From Baylisascaris procyonis (lineage: Eukaryota; Nematoda; Chromadorea; Rhabditida; Ascarididae), in NCBI GenBank assembly GCA_037389465.1, contig JAZARR010000193.1:3009501-3073500 (forward strand): a stretch of 64,000 nucleotides of DNA, given 5' to 3'. The number at the start of each line of letters is the position of its first letter. The stretch's first letter is position 1. Of the stretch, positions 1 through 14,000 are shown in pieces. The position numbers and the translations under genes were made by a program. The notes under the pieces were generated by a model, which saw only the letters and a list, made by a program, of their open reading frames with translations, did not search any database and was not told the origin of the DNA.

Positions 1-482
1 TTACTTTTACAATACCCCTTCCATATTAATCATTTTTTTTAATAATTCAAACGAAATAGCCGAATGGTTGTCTTGTTACTCGTTCACTGAGATCTCGACC
101 ACTCTCAACGTTGACTTACAAGTTCTCGACACCTCTGAAAATTTAAATCTTTAAATTTTTCCTTAAAGAAAAGTTTATGAATGAAAAAAATATTTCAACT
201 TGAATGATTCATCGCTATTATATAGTAATTACTATCAAGAATAACCCGGCATTATAGTCTCTAGAAATCTGTTAAGCAAATGAAAGTGTAGAGAAAAGGA
301 ATAGTAATTTGTATGAATATATGAAAGAGATGATTCAATATCAAGACAATCAATTCAAAAAAAAACTTCAATTTCTTTTGGGCTCATTACATCAAAATTG
401 TAGTTTTAAATCAAAAACTATTCGATATGCTCATATTATGAATCTGAACGAGTGAAATCTTAAACGAATCAGGTTAAACAAA
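1..482. other. gene-free AT-rich flank
   Basis: This stretch lies downstream of the stop codon of the minus-strand MLT-10-like gene. I see no open frame with splice sites on either strand. It should hold that gene's 3' UTR, although no clear AATAAA was seen on the minus strand close to the stop. Confidence 0.6.
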
Positions 483-3400
483 TCAAAATATAATATAATA
501 TAGTTCTAACTCATTAAGATGATGATCGTGCGCTTTTTCAAGCTCCACAACTTCGTCGCCTTCATGTTTTTCCTCAGATTCAGGATAAGTTCCGCCCAAA
601 ATCTCAGGTGAAAGTATCTAAAATATATCATAGAAGTGATCACTGCATACTTTTTATTCTTGCTAAATAAATCGTTCTCTCGCATTACAGCAGTTAAATA
701 ACGAATCGTTAGCAAATTTAATGGGAACTCAGTGAAAAGTTCTCACGTGAAAAGTGGCAATTCTCATGCGAGAATGTTTTTATTTGAAGAAAAGCTGAAT
801 TTGAGTGCCTAAACGGAGTTAAAGACTCTTGTTGCCTCTTGCTTCAAAGTTTATTTCCTCAATTCTAGAAGAGAAAAACATTATTAGTAGAACTTTATAA
901 GATGAAGTGCAAAATCCAAAGATATTCTGGAGTTAATCAGTCAATCAGCTTCTGTAGTGAAATAGCCCTCTTAGCATATTCGACAACAGCAATTCGCCGA
1001 ATTTGTATTCCTTATTTAACTACAATCTTCTATTTGCATAATTGATGTGTGCATGAGGCACTTTCGTAGCTAACGAAAAAATCTTGTTTGGTAAAGCGAG
1101 GAAGTGACATCACCTCGACGACCATGTGATCATGACTCCATAATCGAGGTGAAAGTACATGTGGACTGAGGACGAACACACCAAGCGTTTCATCCGAAAG
1201 AACGTAAGGTGCAAGAAATTCTGCAAATTCACATTTCTAACATCCCTAATATCTCTTCATTTTACTTCACTACTAATGTCTAGTAGTTGAAATGAATTCA
1301 TTTGCGTTTATTCATTAAACAGTTCCAATTCACGATCCAGAAATTCATGAGTCTAAAGGAATCTTCCGTCATGAATTTAATTGCACTGAACAATTTCACG
1401 ATGAAATAAGGCATTGAAATCTTTTGCTTCATTGCATAAATATCGCCTCGTTAAGCATCATCTGATGCTCAAAAATACTTTCTCAGCCCCTTACTTTTGG
1501 CGACTCATAAAGTCTTAGTTTACTTCTTTCATTTCCAATCATCAAATATTGTATTCTCTGTGGGGCACATTCGATGCTCGCTAAGGGATGTGAATAACTC
1601 AACTATTTCACCAGACGTTTCTCAGGTGGATAGGTGATTTTTCACTGGGCTCCCTGAACGATTTTAATGAAACGATCAATCGTTAGCTAAGTTTGTGATC
1701 ACTTTAAACGATATAGTCATTTCTTGGCCAATATCATGAATGGATTAAAATATAAGAATCAACGCTTTACACATTTAATTAATGAAATATTTCTTAAAGA
1801 TATACTTCATAGTAGGGATGTTCGAATCTCTGAAAGCGATTGAAACCTTATGCTATACTCATTGCAATAATGAAATACCTGGACTAAGAACGTAGAAGAC
1901 CAACAATTCGGGACTGATAATACGAGGTTCAATAAAACGTGGCGTTAACACTTCAGCGATCAACGCTTCCGGTGAAAGGACATGGGCGACGAGTGCACGT
2001 GGAGATAATACCTGCAAATAATCAAAATCTTTTCTAAATTTAGAGATTTTTTATTGAAACAAAAAAATCTGCTACTTGATATTTTCTAGCTATGATTTCT
2101 AGAAGGTTAACGCTTTTCGAGCACATATGATAAAACTTACTTTTATTAACTGGTTTCTAAGTAGCTGATTTATTTATCGATTTATTGATTGGCCATGCCT
2201 TCATTTATTGATTTTTGATCATTTAGTTGTTGATTTGAAATGATTGCTGCTGATAAGTAACGCAGAATTAATTTTTGCACAATAGATGAATGATTTTTTC
2301 TTCCTACTCTTATAAATTTCCATATCGCTCATTCTTGATCTTTCTTATATTGTCTACTTTTAAGGACAAATTTTTTCTTTATAATAATTATGGAAATAGA
2401 ATTTCATTCCTCTGCTCTCATACTATTAATTTTAAAACTTGGGGAGAGGGAAAGGGGGGGGGGAGTGGGAGTTATGCGGATCATTTCGATAAGAATCGAC
2501 GATTGTCTGCAGAGAAAAAAATATCAACGTTTATAGCCGAAATATTTTTAATATATTCTATTCTTTTCTTTTGCACTTTCTTTTTTTCTGCCTATAGGTA
2601 ATTTCTTCGTTTTATTTGCTATTATTTTATGATCTATTATTTCTTTCAATTTTTTATATTGTTTTAGTGCCCAATAAAATTTCCTTTCGACGATTTTATT
2701 GAAGCTACGAGGTCGTCATAAATTTGTTGTGTGTCCCTTTTTGCATTCAATTTTAGCTTTCTTCAAGTTTTTTTAAAGAAATATTCGTTTGACGGGTAGG
2801 CACTATATTTTCAAAACTGAGCATGTGAAGTAACAACAATCACGATGGAAGAAGTTGGAATAGAGGGTGGAAGGAACAGAGAGGGGGGGCGCGGCATGAA
2901 AAGATTATATATGTAATCGATAAGTAGTCCGAAGAGCGGACATCCTGTTATCCCACATTATCGGCTATAGTCTCTCTCTGATCGTTTTATCGCCATGTTC
3001 TCTTTGCATCTGAAATGCTGAATATTGTTAACGGTCGGAAAAATTTTTTTTCATTATTTTCATAATAATTCAATGAAGATTATTTATTTACTTTTATAAA
3101 TATTTGAAATAGAAATTATAAAAAACGAACGTCGCCTCTTAATGCGGATGGTGAGATTATTCGACCGATAAGTGCTTGTGGACTAAGTACCGAACCAATG
3201 AAAGCACGTGGAGAGAGTGTATACAACTGAAAATATTTAATTTATAATTAAAGATTGATTAAAAATCTTATGAAAATATTGAACGATTTAACATTTCAAG
3301 TGGTCACTGATATCAATTTCAAGTGATATCTTATCAAGAAGCAAAGCGTGGGGCAGATAAGGACAAATCTGAATATTCATCCCTCTATTTCTGGATATGA

Positions 3401-4949
3401 ACTATATCCATAAAGCTATTGCTGCACATTTTATTTCCATTCTCTGAATGAAGATTACCTTATAAGGTGTGTGATTCATATATCACAACAGTCAAATTTA
3501 AAACTTTTTTGATTTCTTTAAATAGTGAAGAATAGTTCATCATTTTAATGTTAGAGTATTTCTTTATAGCAGTAATAAAGTCGCTAAAAGTGAAGTACTT
3601 TAGTTCTAGTTTTTCGCAATAAACCAAAGTAATAAGAATGAATGAAAGCACTAACCACAAGTCCTTCAGGAAAGAGTATTTCAGGAATAAATGCATGAGG
3701 TGAGAGCGTCACCGCTTCTAAGGCAAGTCCTTGACCAATACGATTCGTGAAAGCATACGGTGATAATGTACGATAAGTAGGACCATGTTCTTCTTCCTGA
3801 AATTATTCACCGAGAAATGATCAAATAATTTTTGAAACAAACTATTTGTCTAACGATAAATCAACAACTCTATGCAAGCGGATTCAATCGGATAGACCAC
3901 TTCAACGAATGAAATCAATCCCTTGGAATGAATGCATCTTGCGTACTCCAACTAATTTCACTCGTATGAAATCGAACGATTTTTCCATTTGAAAATTTTT
4001 CATTTAATTATTGTACGAAAAAAGTTTCGAATTTTTTTTTGATAACATCTTTTTTCGTTCGTTGTGAACTGTGCAGAAAGCCGAAAAATCATCGTATATA
4101 TTATTTCGTTGAATTACAACATATCCTATTCCTCAATTATTCCATTCCATTCAAAGTCGACAATGCAGAAAGCCGAAAAATCATCGTATATATTATTTCG
4201 TTGAATTACAACATATCCTATTCCTCAATTATTCCATTCCATTCAAAGTCGACAATCATTATTTATATCATATATGTAGAGATTGCCGACTTAGAATGGA
4301 AGAGAATGATTATGACTCCGTTATGACTCCATCGTCAATCCTTTTGCATAGCTAACACTTTCATTATATTATTCACATTTGAAAATTTATTTGCATATCG
4401 AATAACAACGAATTAAACAATAAATTGAATAGAATAATTAAAATTGATTCACTTACTAATTCAATGAATTCGGCACTTTCATACTCATATTGTCTTTTGA
4501 ACCTATCAATTGGCTTTGAAATTTTTTCACCCAACATAGCTAATCGTCGAATATTTGCTTCAAGACGTTGCTCACGTTGTGTTTCATTCATATTTGCATA
4601 TTGAGTCCAATTCAAATCAATCCCGCGTAGCACTAAAAATATAAAAATTATCTTCGTCATATACTCTATCTTCTATTTCAGATTTTATTTCACATTTATT
4701 TCAAAAATACAACATTCAAGTGATAATGAAGCATAACATTTGACTGTAGAAAAAATTCTTTGCTCATCGATATTTCAATGTTGCCGTCACTGATGTATAT
4801 AGGTGGAATGTTTCATAATCGCCAAAAATACGGTCACACAATGTCCCCACTCCCCCTTCCCTCCATATAACGTCAAAATTGCCCTCATTCAAGCATTTGC
4901 AACTCAATAAAAGCATCTTCAATAAAAGCACCTATTATGCCTTTTTTAT

Positions 4950-5031
<82 letters not shown>

Positions 5032-8000
5032 AAACTCGATGTAAAATCGGTTTGCGAATTAAATCCTAAAATTATACTGCCTTTACCTCCGATAGGTTTA
5101 TCATATATGAGTTGAAGTTGTTCTGGTTCAAGATGTGCATAACCTCTTTTCTTAAGATCCAACTTCTGTTTTTCTGAAAAACAGCAAAAAATCTATAAAT
5201 TTAAATAAACAAATTGATAACAAACCAGAGTGTAGAAATGACTGAGATGGAGCAGCCCCAAAAACTATTAGAAAAAAGAGAAATCGAAAAAAAGCAATGA
5301 ATTATTGCATATTTTTGTCATTAACTGCGTTATTTTTGTGTTTTTTGTCGCATCAAATTTCTTTTGTTTTCGATTTTCTACTTTCTACTTTTAACAATGA
5401 CGAGATTAGGGCAACGCAAAACATATTTATCAAGAATGAAAAAAAAATTCTTATTGTAGAAAGTTTAAATAGTTTTCGATTGACATATGTTAATCATTCA
5501 AAAATAATCAATCTTTTGCACATCAAAAAATCAGTTTAAAGCACCGAATGTTTTTCCGATTCCAAGACGGGCTCAAGGATGAAAAATATTGGGATTATTT
5601 ACCGATTACCCTCAAGGTAAAACTGAATGGTATCTCATCAGTGCTCAGACCACTCGTTGCTTAATTTTGAAAATTTTCGACCCATCTAATTTTTCTTCGT
5701 TAACTATAAGAGGAATTAATTAAGTTACTGTAATATTTTAAGCAACAATTAGACTTGGCGAACGTGGACAACTAAATAGCACCTGAATAGCTGTTAATAA
5801 CGTTTTGCCAATTCTGTTCTTGACGTTGAAATTCTCTGATAGCTGGTAGTTGAACTTCGTTTATTTGCTTGATTTGTGGTTGTAATGTTTCGTAGAGTTT
5901 ATTGAGAACTGTTGCAGCACCACTTAATTCGACAACAAGATCCACTAGTTGAGCTGCATCACTTTTTCGACTGGTTGCCATCTGAAAGAAAAACAACTTG
6001 TATGTCTCTGATTTCACTTCTTGTCGAATCCTCGTACAGTTAGCTAGGATCTTCGTCACAGAAAACCGTCTCTGCCCTCGATTCGCAATTGATTCACATA
6101 ACAACGCCATATACGGCCTAAATCCCACCTTTGATTCAAATACGTTCGCTTTCGAACAATGGCAAAAGTAAATACTGCATACTGCATGTCATAGATTTGG
6201 TTAACAACATGACGTAATAATAGATTTAAATGGGCTGAACACACTGCATCCACAGTATGGCTCAGTAATGGGCAATTCCACATGTCAGAGGCATTACTAC
6301 AGTACCATCACTCAAGGATAGCACCGTAAGCGTTGATACAGTACCATTCAGAGCCTATTCTAGATAACCTATTCCATGTTCAAGCGATAAGGAGCAGTAA
6401 AATTAAAGAGATTAAAGTGTGACAAAATTATCACTCGGTTATTTGGAAACTAGCTAAGTCAAAAAAAAACTATTACAAAACAGATACGTTCAATAAATCT
6501 GGCACTGAAAAGAAGCCATCCTTCTGGAAGCTTAATAAAGTTGGTGAAAGCAATTGTGGTCGTCTTGATGCCTCGGGCACAATCGAAAATAATCGCGGCG
6601 ACATTATTGAAATTGATGGGCCATCCTTTCCGGTTTTCTGCAATATGATGAAATATTTTTAAAAAAATTATTTGTGAAACTTCTGACGCAGACGTATTGA
6701 TCATGATTTTTCTCTACTAAACAGAATACAGTATAATCCGAAATAACGTGGTCACCAATATATCTAGCTCTGAAATTCTTCAGATTATAATTTGGGAATT
6801 TCATTTGAACCTATGTGGTACTTTTTATACTCATGCCACAGATTTCGTTGGAAGAATCCTATAATTCCCTTTAGTCCAGCTATCTTGTCTTCCGCTGTAG
6901 TAATCATGCCTTAATTTGAAATTTTTGCTTTTCTATTCACTGAAATAAGCCACTAATTCTACCTGTCGTCGAATTCTTTTCCCACTATTGGTCTGTTAAA
7001 TCGTTCCCCGACGCAATCCACTTCCGACTTTATGCTCACTTGGAGTCATTTCTGTTAGAGTCAATTTCTGTAGCTCCTATCTTGCTCCGAAAATTGTCTC
7101 TCATGGCACAAACTATCATAACTTGCTTTTTTTGCATACTTCATAAATAACTTGCTATTTTTGCAAACACGCAAACGATGCTATCGCTTTCTTTATTACT
7201 CATAGCATTTGTTCGTGAATCAAAGCCTTCTAAGTGGGAGGAATAAAAGCATAAGCCTTGGCTATCAAGCGATCAATGTCCCAATTTATATTTCGTTCAG
7301 TGCGAATTTTGTATTTTTTTCATTCCTATTACTTTATCAATCCTGTTCTTATTCTATTCCTGATTTTATTTATTAATCCTGTTCCTGTTCTGTTCCTAAT
7401 TCTATTTATTATTCCTGTTCTTGCTCTATTCCTAATATCCTATTTGTTAACCCTGCTCCTATTCTATTCCTGATTCTATTTATTAATCCTGTTCCTATTC
7501 CATTCCTGATCCTATTTAGTAATCCTGTTCTTGTTCTATTCCTAATTCTGTTTATTAATCCTGTTCTTATTCTATTCCTGATTTTATTTATTAATCCTGT
7601 TCCTATTCTATTCCCAATTTTATTTATTATTCCTGTTCTCGTTCTATTCTTAATTCTATTTATTAATCCTGCTTTTGTTCTATTCCTGATTCTATTTATC
7701 ACTCTGTTCCTAATCTATTCCTAATTCTATTTACCAATCCTGTTCTTGTTCTCTTCCTAATTCTATTTATTAATCCTATTCTTATTCTATTCCTAATTCT
7801 ATTTATATTCTCATAAACACATTCTCATACCTGGAAAGCATTAATCATGTTGACAATATCATTGAGCATTTCATTTTGATTTGCATCTTCAATTGTCTCG
7901 AATCTACTCTCCACTGGCACATTAATCTCGTGAAGAAATCTGCAAAATTTTCAATTATTTAACTCTACGATTTGATGAAAAATTACTATATTTCCATCTT

Positions 8001-11000
8001 GTAAGATTTGTCAAAATGAGTTAATCACTAAATGGCTAAATTGTCTAGTCGTCAAACAAAAAGCCGAAATTCTCAACCCTTTGAAGCAAAACGTTTTAGA
8101 ACGGAATCAACTTTAACTAAAATATATTTGGAAAGTTTTTGAAATTAAATTACACTCGATCAATTAAAGTTTACTAAATATCGCACGATGCATCTAGAAT
8201 TGTCGAAATAGTTGCCTGGAATTTTCCTGATTTATCCTCTTCATATATGCGTTAATTTGAGCAAGGCGTGAATAATGATCACGAATAATCCTCAGCTTTT
8301 CGACGTTAGACGGTTTCTTTGAACTCTGAACCATTCCTGTAAATGTAGAAGGAAACTGAACAATGAATGTTGTAGAATTTGTCTTCTTCATAAAATATAT
8401 GCATATAGCAATGCTAATAGTTGAAATGTGGAGGTAACATCTATCAAGAATAAATTTTGAACAGATAATGTTCCTAATATTCTTGTCCGGTTGACAAATT
8501 CCTTATCAGATAGAATTAAGAATTGAGAATAAAAGTTGTGAGAATAGATGAAATCGACAAATGCAAATAAAATAATAAAATTGAAGAAAAAAATTCTAAC
8601 TTCTAAAAATGCTGATCATCTTATAGAGGGCAATCAGCACAATTATGCAACCAATAAATCACGTAGCTTGCGTATGAAAGCTAGCATTATGATACCTTAC
8701 ATGAAGGACAGATGTGCCACTTTTTCACGTAAAATGAGCTCAGCAATAAATAGCCGTCCTTACGTTTCTGCTTTTAGTGATGAGTAGGCATTTGTGTAAT
8801 GCTTACTATCGCAAGTCATGATACGAGCATGTATTGATTTAATCATACAAAAGAGTTAGGATGGAAGTTGGGAGAGATGAATGTGTTTTGTACGGATTCG
8901 GATTATGCGATCCTGAAAACAGTGATAAGAAAATTCTGGATAATTTATCAAGAATTTCTCTAAAATATTTTGTCACGTTCCTTGTAATACCTCCGAATTT
9001 ACCTTTTCATAAGAACTTCTAGAATTAATACTTCTTAAATTTAAAGAAATGAACTGAAAAAAAAAAGTTACTACAAATATTCCATATGATTCAATGAGAT
9101 TTCAAATATCGAAAATGCGAAGGAATTCAATAAATTAAGTAGTTTATTAATTTTCCTTTTATCGCTTTATTTACGCTGACAGTGACCAATGCATTTGTTT
9201 GATGGCGTATTGAGGTGTAAAGTGATGAAACAAATTGAGATTTTCGAATACCTTGCTTCATTTAAAACTTTATTGCTTACCTTTATTACCTCCATCAGTT
9301 TTATTAGCACTCGCTGGCGATGAGCGTCGTCTACGTTCTTTGTGATTCATGACGGATTTTTCGCTATGCACCTCTGATCGCTTCTTTAGATTTCGAGGCG
9401 TTGAATCCGCTTCATTCCTAAATAACTTCCCATCATCTTATACACTACTTTTAGGACTACCTCCAGTAAGATTCACTGAAATTTTTTGTTATTTCAACCA
9501 ATATATACCATTTACGCAAAGATAACGATCAATACACCCCTCACCTAATTGCTTATAAGCGTTGAACCTCGTAATTGTACACGATTTTAAATAAATTACA
9601 ATGATTGTATGCAAATTTCTTATGCTTATAGACATATAATCAAAGTGGACAATACTATATTTTCTTCTGTAATGATTAAAATTTCCTACAGTTGTCTCAA
9701 TATCATGTGGTTGATCTTTTGAATAGATTGCACCTTAATATACAAAATTTTATAAAGTTTTGATGCAGCTGTACTTTGAAATTCTAACTATAGGTATTTG
9801 CACTAAATTATCTTTTAAACATTTATAGGTGTTTGCACTGAAGTTTTTTTAAATTAAAGTTTTATGGCTGTCAATAAAGAAATGGTTGTCAATAAAGAAA
9901 TCTATGGCCATAGTTTGTATCATAAACGAGTTAAAGTTTCTAATCGAATAGATTTTTTATTGACTGGAAATCATAACCTTTTAACGGTAAAAAATTTGTA
10001 TATGATGAATAAATTTATCCATAAAGCACATTCAATTCTATAAAGTTTAATTGTTTGATTCGTGCATAACTATATAAACATCGGAATACACCTACGTCCA
10101 AGTGGTTGAATTTATGCATCAAATGAAAGTTTCCAAATAAGCTTTGAGTTTTTTTTTTAAAGCTACGAGGTTCTTTGCTGTATTTTTCTATGCCTTGCAA
10201 AAGAATATTCCACTTTCATAAAATATCAAGTGAATCGCTATCTTTAACTTTGATTTCCTAATTAAGAAATATTTCCTTTAAGATTTTAAAGCAAAAGATC
10301 GAAAAATGAAATCCAATCGAGGAATAAATCTTTAAAAAACAAAAAAAAACATCAGTTCGTTCACAGAACTTAAATTTGCTTCGATTCATTTTCAATTTCG
10401 CATTGCATGTAAAATTCTTTGATTCTATTCGTCGCCTTCGGATAGCTTATCATTTCATCACCGGTCGCTTAGAATTTTGCCAATTTTTTTGGATTTCGGC
10501 AACTAATACAATAGCGAAAGCTCAAGTTTAAGCGTTCGAAATATGCATAACTCCTACTAGTTATGCATATTTTAAATCGATAGGTATCGATCAATTTTGA
10601 TCGATACCTATCGATCAAAATTGATCGATAAAATGTCCTCTCAAAAGCATCCAGATGGCATTCTAAAATAATATGCAAATTTATTTATTTATCGGACGAT
10701 TGTTTCAGTGGTCGTTAAATGGAGCTTTATTATTGAAGAAAATTCAACTGATAGGTAGCCGAGAATATCTCGAAAAGTGAACACGAATTCAATCTACATA
10801 TGAGCGAACAAAAGAACATATGCATATACCCAAGTGTATACAGAGGTAAACACCAGCAATATTACTATTGCACCTTAGTTGTATATTATTATGAGAAAAG
10901 AAGGTGATTTTTAGATTGTTGACATAATGATTTCACTATTTATTATACAAATGAAAAAATCCTCACCTCATTTCCGGCCAAGCAATTTTTATAGATCTCA

Positions 11001-14000
11001 TTTTTGTGAGCAATGCTTCAATTGGTATATCTGCTTTCTGCTCATCGCGTTTGGCGATTCCATCTTGAGGTCTGTGGAGATTCTCCTGTTTGGAAGCATC
11101 ACCACTTATGACTCCGGAGTCCACTTGTTGTTCACTTGCATTCCCTTCGATCGTTCTATAGCGATGCTTCCCAAACCCCTTGTTATAGTTGTTTTTGTGA
11201 TCTCTTCGCTTTTGTGATCGAATTATTTGTTGATCTTTTGTCCCCTTGTTACCCATAATTTTGCCACTAATTAGAGTGGTACTATAATTAGCTCGAATAT
11301 TTCTATCATCTCTATCCCCTTTGTAGAATTCTGCTTTCACAGTTACTTCTACAGGTAGTGTTTTTCCTTCGACTGATATTGATTGATCACCTGTGTTATT
11401 TTGATCGTTTGTGGAAGTGATCAATCGTTGATTAGAACTTGAGGGATATACTTGCAATAAACTTTCATTCACCCTTTGATACATAGCAGTTATTTCGTTG
11501 TTCATATATGACGATATGGTGGAACCTTTGTGATCATCTAGTTGAGATTGTATTGAGATGGGTTTAATGATTATTGATCGATTTTTGATTTCATTACTGC
11601 TGAATTGTATTGGTTGTTGTTGTTGTTGTTGTTGTTGTTGAGTTGATGCGCCCAAAGAAGTTTCTAATTTTGCCAACATTGTACGCAACTCTTTATTCAT
11701 GTGCTCAAATGAGGGAAATCGAGAAAATATTTGTGATTCCACTGGTGTTACTCCTGAAAACGTATGTTGATTTCAGCTAGATCGATGCTCTCTAATAATT
11801 TTGCATAAATTCCATTTGATACCCTAAAATCAAGCGGATATCGGTACGATTGAAAGGGAGAGGATGGAGATGGAGAAAGGTGGATCGGGGGGCGATGTTG
11901 GTGGGATAGAGTGGTAAGAAGGGGGTTGCACCGAGTTGTTAAGATGCTTCTTTCATCCGTTGTGATTTAACTATCGAGTTTTCAATGAATTTCATGGTCT
12001 TCTCTAGTAAGACAAGGAAATTCGATACAAAAATCGTTTTTCTTATTACTCATCTACAAAATCAAAAAGTGCAGCTCGGGTAATTGAGAATTCATATGTG
12101 CGCGCCAGGTATATACGATACCTGGATTGTTGTCAAGGTAGTAAATATTGTTGAAAAGGTGGAATATTTCCTCTCTCCCTCATCTCTGTTGTTCTCTTAC
12201 TTTCCCATTCTCTCAGCCACTCTTTCCATTTACATATCTCTAAAAACCTTTTTTTGAGAATATTTCGTGGAAGTACCACTCGAGTAAACAAATTTCTAAA
12301 TGCAACTTAATAAATAAACAAATTGAATAAAATAAATACTCATCTGTTATTGAGCTTCAAGAATCATCATTAAAAGTGCTCATTTTATTCTCTTTATTTT
12401 CCATATAAAACACCTTTCTAATTTATCTATCTACCTGTCACTTGTTTATAAAATAGTTGCCTAATACTTCATATTATACTTACCTGCTTGAATTTGTCGG
12501 CGATGTTCTTCGTTTACAGCAATTTGACGATCACGTTCATCAAGAAGTGTTACAACACATTTTGCAAGTTCAATTAATGTTTGAGCATCTGATGCACACA
12601 ACGAATATAATATACATTCGTTTCGTGATAAACTCTCACATAAATTTTTTGCTTTTGCCTATAATTAATTCTATTCCGTCATTAATTTCATTTAATTTCA
12701 TTCAAATTTATAATATCTTGGCTAATTATGGCGAACCTCAAGCCAAATACATTTGCATATCCATAAAACTTAAAGCTTGACTTATTTAATTTGAAATAAA
12801 TATGCAAATATATTTCTTCTTTTTCATAAAAATTCTGCTTATAGATTCACTGATCATTGCTCCGTTATCGTTCATAATTCATCTCAATTAACTTATACAT
12901 TAATTTCTTTGAATATTTACATGAGAATTTACTCAAAAAAATTTAATTCGAAATTTTTAGATAAATAGAAAACTTATTTATAAAAACAAGGACTATGAAT
13001 AAGGATTACGTACTATGATTTTATTTCCATAATTGAGAATTCTTATGATATTGTATTTGAAATTTTACTTTGTCTATTGTTAATTATCTCTACTTGACCA
13101 GAAAGACGATTCTTCAATTTGCAGCTAAAAGTAAAGAGGAAGTAAAATATCTAAGCATATGCTCCTTCTAGCGAAATAATTCATGAAGAGCAAAGTAAAC
13201 GTAATCGTTGTTGTTGGAGTCGTTGTTGGAGTTTTCAACAACAGTTGGAATAGAGACTTTATTTGCTAATTTTTGTAAGCTTAGAAAATAGGAAGAAAAA
13301 GGCTCCTAGTCTTCTATCTACTATCTCAAATTTTATTCATTCTCAGTAGAATATAACTTGCAAGTAGTAAATACTGCAATACCTTTAATGAAGTCAATAA
13401 AGTGCAATTAGTTACAATCAATTATAATCAGAAATGAAATTAAATTCTGAAATTAACGTTCTCAAATATAATAAGACAAAAAAGAACCTTAAGAACTCCT
13501 CGCATCATACCAGTATACCAAACATCACGTAGCTTATCGAAATTCAACTCATAATATTGTTGCTTAAGATCATCCATACCTGTTGATTAACACGAGCTAA
13601 TTTAATAGTCATTCATTAGTATAATATATGTTGTCTTGATATGGGAATTAACCAAGATAAATTCAAACAAAAAACTATTTCAAAAAAGATTTTTTTAAAC
13701 AAGCCAATATGAGGTAACAGATTCAATTTCTTACTTCTACGAAAATTATTTCATGAAAAGACTTTTCAAAACTGACCACTAACTTACGTGAAAATAACTT
13801 AATCACAAGAGGCTTAATTCAAATAAAGTTTTTCATAATTGATATCATCCATCTCATACAATACATTAAAAGTTATATGTGTATATGAAGTATTGAATCG
13901 ATTATATATTCGGCTGCAATTTCGTTGTAAATTTTCACTAAATGTATTGTGGAATTTGTTTGTCCGCCTTCTCATTTCAATATCTTTTTCGCTTTCATAT

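Noticed and set aside
2290..2601. 103-codon plus-strand frame with a G-run
   Set aside because: Lies in an intron of the minus-strand gene, low complexity, no supported start or splicing.
4879..5162. Open frames through the (AT)n tract on both strands
   Set aside because: They are Ile-Tyr repeats created by the dinucleotide period; the flanking minus-strand part is the true exon 5173-5087 of the MLT-10-like gene.
7409..7702. 97-codon minus-strand frame of basic 12-residue repeats
   Set aside because: It is the 36-bp minisatellite inside an intron; the exons on both sides join in phase without it.
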